The notes: generated by a model not told the origin, from the letters alone. Counted from the first letter of the stretch, positions 41,284 through 49,768 are shown. The stretch: DNA of 64,000 nt from Pseudorhodoferax sp. Leaf274 (GCF_001422445.1 NZ_LMNA01000006.1:71106-135105); one strand, 5' to 3'. Numbers and translations: made by a program.

Positions 41284-43764
41284 TCAATTGCGCAGGGGCT
41301 TGCCGGTGTTCAGCAGGCCCAGGATGCGCTCCTGCGTCTTGGGGTGCACGATCAGCGCGCAGAAGGCCTGGCGCTCCAGCGCCATCAGGTACTCCTCATC
41401 GACCAGCGTGCCGGCGTCGACATCGCCGCCCGTCACCACGCCGGCGATCAGGCCGGCAATGTGGAAGTCGTGCTGGCTGATGAAGCCGCCGTCGCGCATG
41501 TTCACGAGCTGCCCCAGGATGGTGGCCTTGCCATTGCGGCCGGCCACGGGGAACTGGCGCTTGAGCGGCGGGCGCCAGCCGGCGTTGGCCATGGCCTTGG
41601 CCTCGGCCAGCGCCACGTAGAGCAGCTCGTCCTTGTGCGGCACGACGATGTCCGCATCGAGCAGGTAGCCCAGCTTGCGGCTCTCCAGCGCGCTGGTGCC
41701 GACCTTGGCCATCGCCGCTGCCGTGAAGCCTTCGGAGACGAACTTGAGCAGGTCCTTGTCGGTCGAGGTGGCCGCGTTCTCGGCCGCGCGGCGCGCGATG
41801 TAGGTCAGGCCGCCGGCGCCCGGCACCAGGCCCACGCCGACTTCGACCAGGCCGATGTAGCTCTCCATGGCCACGACGCGGCGTGCGCTGTGGATGGCCA
41901 GCTCGCAGCCGCCGCCCAGCGCCAGGCCGCGGATGGCCGAGACCACGGGCACGCCGGCATAGCGCAGGCGCAGCATGGTCTGCTGCAGGAAGCCCTCGGC
42001 ATCCTCGATGGCGGCCACGCCCACGGCCATGAAGGCCGGCAGCATCGCCTGCAGGTCGGCACCGGCCGAGAACGGCTCGTCGCCGGACCAGACCACCAGG
42101 CCCTGGTAGTCCTTCTCGGCCAGATCGACGGCCTGCATCAGGCCTTCGGCCACCTCGGGGCTGATGGCGTGCATCTTGGTCTTGATGCTGGCAATCAGCA
42201 CCTCGCCGTCCAGCGTCCACAGGCGGACCGACGCATCCTCGTGCACCGTGGTGCCGGCCTTCGCGAAGCCCTGGGCTCCGTCGCCCAGCACGCCTTCGGG
42301 GAACAGCTGGCGCGCGTGCACGGGCAGCCGGCGCAGCGGCTCGAAGCGGCCCGTCGTCGGGTTGAACGATCCCGCAGGGGTGTGCACGCCGCCGGCCTCG
42401 GCCACCGGACCTTCGAACACCCACTTCGGCAGCGGCGCGGCCGACAGCGCGCGGCCGGCGTCGATGTCTTCCTGCACCCATCGGGCCACCTGCAGCCAGC
42501 CGGCCTCCTGCCAGAGCTCGAACGGGCCCTGGCGCATGCCGAAGCCCCAGCGCATGGCGAAGTCCACGTCGCGCGCGGTGTCGGCGATCGACGCGAGGTG
42601 CACGGCCGCGTAGTGGAAGCTGTTGCGCAGGATGGCCCACAGGAAGCGGCCCTCGGCGCCCTCGGCTTCGCGCAGCAGCTGCAGGCGCTGTGCGGCGGGC
42701 TTCTTCAGCATGCGCTCGTAGACGGCATCGGCCTTGCGGCCGGCCGGCACGTAGTCGCGGCTCTCGGGCTCGAAGCGCAGCACGTCGCGGCCGACCTTCT
42801 TGTAGAAGCCGGCCTTGGTCTTCTGGCCCAGGTTGCCGAGCTCCAGCAAGGCCTTGAGCGCGGGCGGCGTGGCGAAGCTGGCATAGAAGGGATCGGTCTC
42901 GGCGCTGAGCGTGTCCTGCAGCGTCTTCACCACATGGGCCATGGTGTCCAGGCCCACCACGTCGGCCGTGCGGAAGGTGCCCGAGGAGGCGCGGCCCAGC
43001 TTCTTGCCGGTGAGGTCGTCCACCACGTCGTAGGTCAGGCCGTGGTTCTCCACTTCCTTGACCGTGGCCAGCATGCCGGCCACGCCGATGCGGTTGGCGA
43101 TGAAGTTGGGCGTGTCCTTGGCGCGCACCACGCCCTTGCCCAGCGTGCTCGTGACGAAGGTCTCCAGGTCGTCGAGCACCTGCGCGTCGGTGGCCGGCGT
43201 GGGGATCAGCTCGACCAGCTGCATGTAGCGCGGCGGGTTGAAGAAGTGGATGCCACAGAAGCGCGGCGCCACGGCGGCCGGCAGGGCCTCGCCCATCTTG
43301 GTGATCGACAGGCCGGAGGTGTTGGACGCCACGATGCTGTGCGCCGCCAGGTGCGGCGCGATCCTGGCGTACAGGTCCAGCTTCCAGTCCATGCGCTCGG
43401 CAATCGCCTCGATCACGAGGTCGCAGCCGGCCAGCAGGCCCAGGTGTTCCTCGTAGTTGGCCGGCTGGATCAGCGTGGCCTCGTCGGCCACGCCGAGCGG
43501 CGAGGGCTTGAGCTTCTTGAGGCCTTCGATGGCCTTGAGCGCGATGGCGCTCTTGGGGCCCGCGCCGCCGCCGGGCCGCCCCAAGGCGGCGCCGGCCCCC
43601 TCGGGGGGCAGCGAACCTCGCGAAGCGGGGAGCGTGGGGGCATCGTTTGCGGGCAGGTCGAAGAGGACGACCGGCACGCGCACGTTGACGAGGTGCGCGG
43701 CGATCTGCGCGCCCATGACGCCGGCGCCCAGCACAGCGACCTTCTTGATTCTGAATTTCGACAT
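41284..43764 (-). CDS. Fused 3-hydroxyacyl-CoA dehydrogenase / enoyl-CoA hydratase, with in-frame repeat insertion
   Basis: This 826-residue bifunctional enzyme carries out the hydration and oxidation steps of fatty-acid beta-oxidation. The NAD-binding domain comes first: VAVLGAGVMGAQIAAHLV with GAGVMG at residues 13-18, then SNTSGLSI and GIHFFNPPRYM. The hydratase domain is C-terminal (about 540-760), with SGDEPFSAGADLQAM and GLALGGGCELA. Residues 40-70 are a Gly/Pro/Ala-rich stretch that begins right after the FDLPA strand and does not belong to the family. It is encoded by an extragenic-type repeat (43554-43641), and the normal sequence resumes at KSAIALKAIEGL. The insertion follows the second beta strand, where the NAD ribose is bound. 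Confidence 0.9.
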   Translation of the reverse strand: MSKFRIKKVAVLGAGVMGAQIAAHLVNVRVPVVLFDLPANDAPTLPASRGSLPPEGAGAALGRPGGGAGPKSAIALKAIEGLKKLKPSPLGVADEATLIQPANYEEHLGLLAGCDLVIEAIAERMDWKLDLYARIAPHLAAHSIVASNTSGLSITKMGEALPAAVAPRFCGIHFFNPPRYMQLVELIPTPATDAQVLDDLETFVTSTLGKGVVRAKDTPNFIANRIGVAGMLATVKEVENHGLTYDVVDDLTGKKLGRASSGTFRTADVVGLDTMAHVVKTLQDTLSAETDPFYASFATPPALKALLELGNLGQKTKAGFYKKVGRDVLRFEPESRDYVPAGRKADAVYERMLKKPAAQRLQLLREAEGAEGRFLWAILRNSFHYAAVHLASIADTARDVDFAMRWGFGMRQGPFELWQEAGWLQVARWVQEDIDAGRALSAAPLPKWVFEGPVAEAGGVHTPAGSFNPTTGRFEPLRRLPVHARQLFPEGVLGDGAQGFAKAGTTVHEDASVRLWTLDGEVLIASIKTKMHAISPEVAEGLMQAVDLAEKDYQGLVVWSGDEPFSAGADLQAMLPAFMAVGVAAIEDAEGFLQQTMLRLRYAGVPVVSAIRGLALGGGCELAIHSARRVVAMESYIGLVEVGVGLVPGAGGLTYIARRAAENAATSTDKDLLKFVSEGFTAAAMAKVGTSALESRKLGYLLDADIVVPHKDELLYVALAEAKAMANAGWRPPLKRQFPVAGRNGKATILGQLVNMRDGGFISQHDFHIAGLIAGVVTGGDVDAGTLVDEEYLMALERQAFCALIVHPKTQERILGLLNTGKPLRN
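43554..43641. repeat. GC-rich extragenic-type repeat inside a coding sequence
   Basis: This stretch reads as a chain of short inverted repeats: GGGCCGCCCC, GGCGGCGCC, CCCCCTCGGGGGG, CTCGCGAAGCGGGGAG and GTGGGGGC. The wording matches, from memory, a repeat family scattered between genes in Comamonadaceae. In this window it lies wholly within the dehydrogenase/hydratase gene and keeps its frame. A related piece occurs near 58007, on the opposite strand. Confidence 0.75.
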
Positions 43765-43777
43765 GTTCTTTCCTTGT

Positions 43778-44206
43778 TCAGGGCTGGCGCAGCCAGGTCT
43801 GGGTGCGCCAGAACGGGCCGATGGAGCCGCGCACCTCGAGCTTGGCACCGCCCTCGATGGGCGTGAGCCGCAGCGTGTAGACCTTGCCGGACTCGGGGTC
43901 GAGGATCCTGCCGCCTTCCCACACGTCCTTGCCCTCGGCCTTCTTCGCGCCGCGGATGATCTCCAGGCCGACCAGGGGCTGGTCCTTGCGGTCGTCGGTG
44001 CATTCGGTGCAGCGCGCCTGCGGATCGACCTCCTTGCGCAGCAGCTTCTCGATGCGGCCGCTGAGCTGGCCGCCCTGCTCGGCGATCTGCATCTGCGCCT
44101 TAGCCTCGCCGGTCTTGTCGTCCACGCTGTGCCAGCGGCCCACGGGCGTCATCTGCGCGTGCGCGGCCAGGCCGCACAGCAGCAATGCGAGCGGCAGCAG
44201 CCTCAT
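43778..44206 (-). CDS. DUF2147 secreted protein
   Basis: This 142-residue protein has a signal peptide of about 18 residues (MRLLPLALLLCGLAAHAQ). The mature part has the DUF2147 pattern: TPVGRWHSVDDKTGEAKAQMQI, GQLSGRIEKLL, CTECTDDRKDQPLVGLEIIRG, and YTLRLTPIEGGAKLEVRG. It is a periplasmic, lipocalin-like fold of unknown role. It sits inside the beta-oxidation operon, overlapping the acyl-CoA dehydrogenase gene by four bases (ATGA), and similar placement is seen in other members of the order. It might bind a fatty-acid-like ligand, which is inference. Confidence 0.85.
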   Translation of the reverse strand: MRLLPLALLLCGLAAHAQMTPVGRWHSVDDKTGEAKAQMQIAEQGGQLSGRIEKLLRKEVDPQARCTECTDDRKDQPLVGLEIIRGAKKAEGKDVWEGGRILDPESGKVYTLRLTPIEGGAKLEVRGSIGPFWRTQTWLRQP

Positions 44207-46014
44207 GCCAGCGCCGCGTCGGTGTCCATGAGCACGCGGCTGCCGGCGCGCGCGGTGCGCATCAGCGTGGCGGTCTCGGGGAACAGCTTGGCGAAGTAGA
44301 AGCGCGCGGTCTGCAGCTTGGCGGTGTAGAACGGGTCGGCCGGCTTGCCGTCCTTCTCGGCGGCGGCGATGGCGCGCAGTGAAGCCTGCGCCATGCGCGC
44401 GAAGAAATAGCCGAACACCAGGTGGCCGGCCACGCGCAGGTAGTCCACCGCGGCGGCGCCGACCTCGTCCGGGTTCTGCAGGCCCTTGAAGCCGATCTCC
44501 ATCGTGAACTTGGTGAGCTGCTCGCCCAGCACCGCGATCGGGTTGATGAACTCGGCCATCTTCTCGTTGACGCCCTCCTCCTCGACCAGCGCGCCCACCA
44601 GCTTGCCGAACTTCTTGAGCGCGGCGCCCTGGTCGCCCAGCACCTTGCGGCCCAGCAGGTCCAGCGACTGCACGGTGTTCGTGCCCTCGTAGATCATGTT
44701 GATGCGGTTGTCCCGCACGAACTGCTCCATGCCCCATTCCTTGATGAAGCCGTGGCCGCCGAAGACCTGCATGCAGGCGTTGGTGGCGGTGTGGCCGTTG
44801 TCGGTGATGAAGGCCTTGACGATGGGCGTGAGCAGTGCGACGAGCTCGTCGGCGTTCTTGCGCACCTTCTCGTCCGGATGGTGGTGGGCCTTGTCGAGCA
44901 GCACCGTGCAGTACATCTGCAGGGCGCGGCCGCCTTCGGCGTAGGCCTTGGCGGTCAGCAGCATCTTGCGCACGTCGGGGTGCACGATGATGGGATCGGC
45001 CTCCTTGTCCTTGGCCTTGGGGCCGGACAGCGAACGCATCTGGATGCGGTCCTTGGCATAGGCCAGCGCGTTCTGAAAGGCCACTTCGGTCAGGCCCAGC
45101 GACTGGTTGCCCACGCCCAGGCGGGCCGCATTCATCATCACGAACATGGCGGCCAGGCCCTTGTGGGGCGCGCCCACCAGGGTGCCAATGGCGCCGTCGA
45201 TGGCGATCTGCGCCGTCGCGTTGCCGTGGATGCCCATCTTGTGCTCCAGGCCGGTGCAGAAGATGGGGTTGCGTTCACCCAGCGTGCCGTCGGCCAGCAC
45301 ATGGAACTTGGGCACCACGAACAGGCTGATGCCCTTGCTGCCCTTGGGCGCGTCGGGCAGGCGGGCCAGCACCAGGTGCACGATGTTCTCGGCCATGCCG
45401 TGCTCGCCGGCCGAGATGAAGATCTTGTTGCCGGTGAGCTTGTACGTGCCGTCGGGCAGCGGCTCGGCCTTGGTGCGCAGCAGGCCCAGGTCGGTGCCGC
45501 AGTGCGGCTCGGTCAGGCACATGGTGCCGGTCCATTCGCCGCTCGTGAGCTTGGGCAGGTAGGTCTTCTTCTGCTCTTCGGTGCCGTGTGCGACCAGCGC
45601 CTCGTAGGCGCCATGCGACAGGCCCGGGTACATGGTCCAGGCCTGGTTGGCGCTGTTGAGCATCTCGTACAGGCACTGGTTCAGCACGTACGGCAGGCCC
45701 TGGCCGCCGTAGGCCGGGTCGCACGACAGCGCCGGCCAGCCGCCCTGGACGAACTGGGCATAGGCCTCCTTGAAGCCCTTGGGCGTGGCGACCTCGTGCG
45801 TGGCCTGGTCCAGCGTGCAGCCCTCGGTGTCGCCGCCGATGTTGAGCGGGAAGGTCACCTCGGCGGCGAATTTTCCGGCCTCTTCGAGCACTGCGTTCAT
45901 GGTGTCGGCATCCACCTCGGCGTGGCGCGGCATGGCCTTGAATTCGTCGCTGACGCGCAGCACTTCGTGCAGCAGGAACTGCATGTCGCGCAGAGGGGGT
46001 TGGTAGCTGGGCAT
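44203..46014 (-). CDS. Acyl-CoA dehydrogenase (long, 603-residue type)
   Basis: This flavoprotein oxidises acyl-CoA to trans-2-enoyl-CoA in the first step of beta-oxidation and passes electrons to ETF. Visible blocks are TMCLTEPHCGTDLGLLRTKA and KLTGNKIFISAGEHG in the middle domain. The C-terminal domain has QVFGGHGFIKEWGMEQ and the catalytic-Glu region MIYEGTNTVQSLDLLGRK. The extra C-terminal domain (about residues 470-603) gives the 600-residue long-chain type. The ATG at 46014 follows an AAGGAG site, 5 bases after tetR. Confidence 0.94.
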   Translation of the reverse strand: MPSYQPPLRDMQFLLHEVLRVSDEFKAMPRHAEVDADTMNAVLEEAGKFAAEVTFPLNIGGDTEGCTLDQATHEVATPKGFKEAYAQFVQGGWPALSCDPAYGGQGLPYVLNQCLYEMLNSANQAWTMYPGLSHGAYEALVAHGTEEQKKTYLPKLTSGEWTGTMCLTEPHCGTDLGLLRTKAEPLPDGTYKLTGNKIFISAGEHGMAENIVHLVLARLPDAPKGSKGISLFVVPKFHVLADGTLGERNPIFCTGLEHKMGIHGNATAQIAIDGAIGTLVGAPHKGLAAMFVMMNAARLGVGNQSLGLTEVAFQNALAYAKDRIQMRSLSGPKAKDKEADPIIVHPDVRKMLLTAKAYAEGGRALQMYCTVLLDKAHHHPDEKVRKNADELVALLTPIVKAFITDNGHTATNACMQVFGGHGFIKEWGMEQFVRDNRINMIYEGTNTVQSLDLLGRKVLGDQGAALKKFGKLVGALVEEEGVNEKMAEFINPIAVLGEQLTKFTMEIGFKGLQNPDEVGAAAVDYLRVAGHLVFGYFFARMAQASLRAIAAAEKDGKPADPFYTAKLQTARFYFAKLFPETATLMRTARAGSRVLMDTDAALA

Positions 46015-46019
46015 GGTTC

Positions 46020-46757
46020 TTACTCCTTGGTGCGGGAAGGGCGGTTGGTGGTGGATGCGCGCTTGCGCGCGGCGGTCTTGGGTGCCGTGGCCTGGGGCGC
46101 CACGGCAGAGGGATTGCCGTAGCGCGCCAGGATGTGCTGGAAGCCGGCTTCGGCGCGGTGGATGGCGCCAGGGTTCTGCAGGAAGCGCTCTTCGTAGTGC
46201 AGGGCCAGGATCAGGCCGTGGATCTCGAAGGCGATCTGGCGCGCATCGGCATCGGCGCGCAGGTCGCCTTCGTGCTTGGCCAGGGCCACGGCCTTGTCCA
46301 GCGCGGCCAGCCATGACTTGACCGAGCCGACCAGCGCATCGCGCACCGGGCCGGGCCGGTCGTCGAACTCGGCCGCGCCGCTGATGAAGATGCAGCCCGA
46401 CTGGATCTCCACGGCCACGCGCTGCATCCAGTTGGCGAACAGCGCGCGCAGCCGCGGCAGGCCGCGCTCGACCTGCAGCGCGGGATAGAAGACCTCGTCC
46501 TCGAAGCGCTGGTAGTACTCGCGGATGACGGAAATCTGCAGTTCCTCGCGCGATCCGAAGTGCGCGAACACGCCGGACTTGCTCATCTGCGTGAGCTCGG
46601 CCACAGCGCCGATGGACAGGCCTTCCAGCCCCATCTGCGAGGCCAGGCTCAGTGCGGCATCGACGATGGCGGCCTTGGTCTGGCGGCCTTTGGGCAGCAG
46701 GCGCACCTTGTCCGACGCGGGCGTGGCCTTCAGGGCAGCGGAAGATGGACGGGGCAT
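46020..46757 (-). CDS. TetR family regulator heading the beta-oxidation operon
   Basis: This 245-residue regulator has an N-terminal HTH at about residues 25-72: IVDAALSLASQMGLEGLSIGAVAELTQMSKSG followed by VFAHFGSREELQ. A helical ligand domain follows, and the C-terminal tail is Lys/Arg/Thr-rich. It is the first gene of the operon, 5 bases before the acyl-CoA dehydrogenase gene. A palindrome (ACGAACGGTCGT) lies 15 bases before its start. It is probably an acyl-CoA-responsive self-regulating repressor of fatty-acid use, which is inference from context. Confidence 0.9.
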   Translation of the reverse strand: MPRPSSAALKATPASDKVRLLPKGRQTKAAIVDAALSLASQMGLEGLSIGAVAELTQMSKSGVFAHFGSREELQISVIREYYQRFEDEVFYPALQVERGLPRLRALFANWMQRVAVEIQSGCIFISGAAEFDDRPGPVRDALVGSVKSWLAALDKAVALAKHEGDLRADADARQIAFEIHGLILALHYEERFLQNPGAIHRAEAGFQHILARYGNPSAVAPQATAPKTAARKRASTTNRPSRTKE

Positions 46758-46772
46758 GGCTCTGGCAATAAA

Positions 46773-46784
46773 ACGAACGGTCGT
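46773..46784. promoter_or_regulatory. TetR operator-like palindrome ACGAACGGTCGT
   Basis: The 12-base sequence matches its reverse complement at 10 positions, with perfect ACGA and TCGT arms. It lies 15 bases upstream of the tetR start codon, in the promoter region of the beta-oxidation operon. Placement suggests autorepression and control of the whole operon. Confidence 0.65.
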
Positions 46785-46930
46785 GCGATTTTGCACGAAG
46801 AATGGCCTGGGGCAAACCCCTCTTGCCAAGGGCGTAGATCCCAAAGCCTCGCAAGGCCTTTGGAGGGATTGGCCGGCCATCACCAACAATGGGCCGCACG
46901 CTCGCCGTGCCGCCACGGCGAGAGTTCCAG

Positions 46931-46945
46931 AGGCACCAGGTTCGC
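46931..46945 (+). promoter_or_regulatory. Candidate sigma-54 promoter of the PEP-CTERM gene
   Basis: AGGCACCAGGTTCGC has the GG-N10-GC spacing of sigma-54 promoters (GGCAC, five bases, TCGC), with one mismatch in the -12 element. It lies 66 bases before the start codon of the PEP-CTERM gene. PEP-CTERM genes are often controlled by sigma-54 with the PrsK/PrsR system. The rest of the 253-base gap shows no other signal. Confidence 0.4.
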
Positions 46946-47010
46946 GCGCCGAAGACTTCACGGGGCGCACGAAATTTGCTTGCTTTCGCCGCAACTCGAT
47001 GGGAGCCACG

Positions 47011-47718
47011 ATGTTCAAGCACGCCATGGGTCTTTGCGCACTCTTCCTGAGCATCGGCGCAGCGCAAGCTGCACCCGTGTTGAACGAAGGTTTCGACGAC
47101 GTGAGCGCACTCGCGGCGCAAGGGTGGTCCCTGCAGAACAACAGCACGCCGGTCGGCGTCACAGGCTGGTTCCAGGGCAATCCCATCGTCTTTTCGGCCG
47201 CTGGCGGTGCACCGGACGCCTACATCGCGGCCAACTACAACAACACGGTCGAGGGCGGCCTGATCAGCAACTGGCTGCTGACGCCCGTGCTGCAGCTAGG
47301 TGCCGACGGCCTGCTGTCGTTCGCCTACCGCGGGCCCTCGGAGTTTCCGTTTTTCGACCTGCTGGAGATCTACGCGAGCACGCGGGGCGACAGCACCGAT
47401 GTCGGCAATGGCGCAGGAACGACGGGCGACTTCGTGCTGCTGGCCAGCCTCACGACCGAACCACTCCCCACGAGCGCCTGGCGTACCCAGGAGGTGGATC
47501 TGTCGGTGCTGGGCAGCTTCACGGGCCGGCTGGGGTTCCGCTACACGGGCACCGACTTCCATGCAAACTACATCGGGCTGGACAACGTGGTCGTCACGGC
47601 CTCGCAGGGGACCGTGCCCGAACCGTCCAGCCTGGCACTGTGGGCCGGCGGCCTGCTCGGGCTGGCCGCCATGCGCAGGCGCGTCAGCGCGCGCGATGCC
47701 AGATTCGCACGCCCTTGA
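47011..47718 (+). CDS. PEP-CTERM sorting domain protein
   Basis: This 235-residue secreted protein has a signal peptide of about 20 residues ending in AAQAAP. The mature part resembles choice-of-anchor domains: a beta-rich region starting VLNEGFDDVSALAAQGWSLQNNS, then GGLISNWLLTPVLQL and FRYTGTDFHANYIGLDNVVV. The C-terminus is a clear PEP-CTERM signal, VPEPSSLALWAGGLLGLAAMRRR: the PEP motif, a hydrophobic helix and an Arg cluster. Such proteins are processed by exosortase and tied to exopolysaccharide. The final 35 bases overlap the convergent GH16-like gene. Confidence 0.88.
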   Translation: MFKHAMGLCALFLSIGAAQAAPVLNEGFDDVSALAAQGWSLQNNSTPVGVTGWFQGNPIVFSAAGGAPDAYIAANYNNTVEGGLISNWLLTPVLQLGADGLLSFAYRGPSEFPFFDLLEIYASTRGDSTDVGNGAGTTGDFVLLASLTTEPLPTSAWRTQEVDLSVLGSFTGRLGFRYTGTDFHANYIGLDNVVVTASQGTVPEPSSLALWAGGLLGLAAMRRRVSARDARFARP

Positions 47719-49294
47719 TGTCCAGGTGCGCGCGCTGGAAATGCTCCGGCCGGAACGGGAAATTCAGGTTCGCGGCGAACCCCCGCTGGATGGACCCCAT
47801 CGCCATGTTCATGCCGATCTGGATCGGCGCCTCGCTGGTCCAGCGGAACGCCTCGACGCGGATGAGCACGTCGTCGAGGTAGTGGTAGGTCTTCTGGGCC
47901 GTGTACACCACCGCCACCTTGTGCGCGCCAGCCATCGACGCCGGGACGAGGTTGCGGCCGTTGCCCGACAAGGAATAGCCGCCCGTGGTGCGGTTCCAGG
48001 CGGGCGTACCCCCGATATTCGCCGTGGAGAACAGCTTCATCCCGGAGTTCGGGCTCACCCATAGCTCCATGAAGTCCATTTCGGAGGTGTCGCGCAACTT
48101 GGTGCGGTCGCCATCGTCGGCGCTGTACGCCCACAGCGCCGGCCAGGCGCCGAACGGGGCATCCGGATGGCTGGCATCGGCCCGTGCGAAGCCTTCGGCG
48201 TTGCTGATGCCCATGGACTCGAACGCAGGACTCAGGCCCTCGAACAGCACGATGTCGAACTCGACCGCCAGAAACGCACTGGGCGCCGTGATGTCCCATT
48301 GCCGCTTGCTCCACACCTGGCCGGCCGTGATGCGCGGATAGAACACGAAGCGCCGCCCCGCGGCGATCGGATCCAGCGGCAACGCACGGTTCAGCTGGAC
48401 GATGCCGGCCGCATGGTCGATGGCGGTCACGAACACATCGGCCGCGTTGCGCACCAAGGTGTCGGTCGTCGTCGCAGCCACGCGGTGTCCCACCCGGATC
48501 GTTGGCGACAGCGCGCCGGGCGAAAAGCGCAGCACCGTCGAACTGCGGTCGATGGGCGCAATGCTGGTGGCCGAGTCGACGGGCAGGAAGGCGATGAGGT
48601 TGTAGAGAAACTCACCCGTTGCCGGCGAGCCCTGCAAGGGCGCCAGCCGCACGCTGACGCCCGGCTGGATTTCGGCCACGTAGTAGATCCCGAAATTCTG
48701 CAACGCGACGAACTGGCCGACGCGCCATTCGGCGGCATAGGGCAGCAGCGCGGCCGGAATGCGGTTCCACGCGATCGGCGTGCCATTCAACGGCCAACCG
48801 AGCCGCGAATCGGGTTGCGATCCGACCCGGACGGTCCATGCACCACCGGGAAGATTCGCCCACAGACCCAGGCGGTCGGTGCCGAGCCGGTGGTCGGGTG
48901 CGTTGAAGGCAGCGGAGTAGACCTGCAGTTCCCCGTTGATGGTGATCGCCCCCGTGAAATCCTCCAACGGATTGAACGATGCCCGCAGATCCGCCAGGCT
49001 CCGGATCGCATACCCGTTCTCCGCCCAGGGCACGGAAGCCTGCGTGCCGAAGCTGTACGCGGTGTGCGGGATCCGCGAGCCGATGTACTGCGTGAACGTC
49101 TGGTCCATCGCCGCCGTGTAGCGCGAACGCTGGTCGATCTCGCGCGCCTGCGCCAACGCCAACTGGGCTGCGCCGGCCGTTGCCAGCAGCACGAGCGCAG
49201 TGCGCCCATGCCTGCGCACCACCCCCGCCAGAAAAGCCGATGACCGTGCCGCCGATGCGGCAATGGCCATGGCAAACGCAAATAACTGTTCCAT
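47684..49294 (-). CDS. Secreted GH16-like (concanavalin fold) protein
   Basis: This 536-residue protein has a long N-terminus with a hydrophobic segment near residues 30-50 (ALVLLATAGAAQLALAQA), used as signal or anchor. The C-terminal third looks like a GH16-type glucanase fold: AVEFDIVLFEG, GAWPALWAYSADD, the probable catalytic ExDxxE motif in SEMDFMELW near residue 400, and QIGMNMAMGS. The N-terminal 300 residues show no family that I recognise, with repeated beta-strand-like VRVG and RFSPG segments. An AGGGAG site precedes the ATG. It may cut a polysaccharide, perhaps the one linked to the neighbouring PEP-CTERM protein. Confidence 0.65.
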   Translation of the reverse strand: MEQLFAFAMAIAASAARSSAFLAGVVRRHGRTALVLLATAGAAQLALAQAREIDQRSRYTAAMDQTFTQYIGSRIPHTAYSFGTQASVPWAENGYAIRSLADLRASFNPLEDFTGAITINGELQVYSAAFNAPDHRLGTDRLGLWANLPGGAWTVRVGSQPDSRLGWPLNGTPIAWNRIPAALLPYAAEWRVGQFVALQNFGIYYVAEIQPGVSVRLAPLQGSPATGEFLYNLIAFLPVDSATSIAPIDRSSTVLRFSPGALSPTIRVGHRVAATTTDTLVRNAADVFVTAIDHAAGIVQLNRALPLDPIAAGRRFVFYPRITAGQVWSKRQWDITAPSAFLAVEFDIVLFEGLSPAFESMGISNAEGFARADASHPDAPFGAWPALWAYSADDGDRTKLRDTSEMDFMELWVSPNSGMKLFSTANIGGTPAWNRTTGGYSLSGNGRNLVPASMAGAHKVAVVYTAQKTYHYLDDVLIRVEAFRWTSEAPIQIGMNMAMGSIQRGFAANLNFPFRPEHFQRAHLDIKGVRIWHRAR

Positions 49295-49768
49295 CACGAA
49301 GCTCCCTGATTGATCCAAGAACAATGCGCGCACGGTGTTGCCGCGCGCGAGACAGACCTCCCCCGCATTGCTTCTTGTGTGGTGGCGTCGCGCGGCACCC
49401 GGGCACGTCGCGACGTCAAGCCGCAGGCTCTTTCGTCCCGCTTTCCGGCTCCGCGCGATGCCGGACATGCACCCCCCTGCCATCCATGCGCGCGCTGGAA
49501 GTTCTTGGTTTGCAGAGGAAAGCCCGGAGCGGGCGCCAGTACGTCGGCGGCGGTGGCGGTGGCCAGCAGCGCGGCGATGTCGAGGCCGGCAGGGATCGAG
49601 GCCCGGCCCCAGCCTTCGGCATCCCGACCGCCATGCAGAACCAACGCCACCGCTGCCCGATCGTCGCTTCCTGAATGTGCAGGCGAGATGCTGCATTGCC
49701 GGCGCGCAAAACGCCCGCATGCGGCGCCACTGTCCGATGAACGCGGCGCCTGGGTGGCCGAGCGGCTG
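49295..49768. other. 474-base gap between the GH16-like and beta-lactamase-like genes
   Basis: This stretch probably holds the promoter and leader of the GH16-like gene, which reads leftwards from 49294. Several open frames cross it, but none has a recognisable family, a good ribosome-binding site or codon use like its neighbours. One minus-strand frame (about 49310-49690) reads fairly smoothly and could be a decayed or unknown gene. I cannot support a gene here. Confidence 0.4.

Noticed and set aside
48000-48100. Calling the 47684-49294 gene a confirmed GH16 enzyme
   Set aside because: ExDxxE and several flanking blocks fit, but the N-terminal 300 residues are unknown and no substrate-binding pattern is clear, so it is kept as GH16-like.
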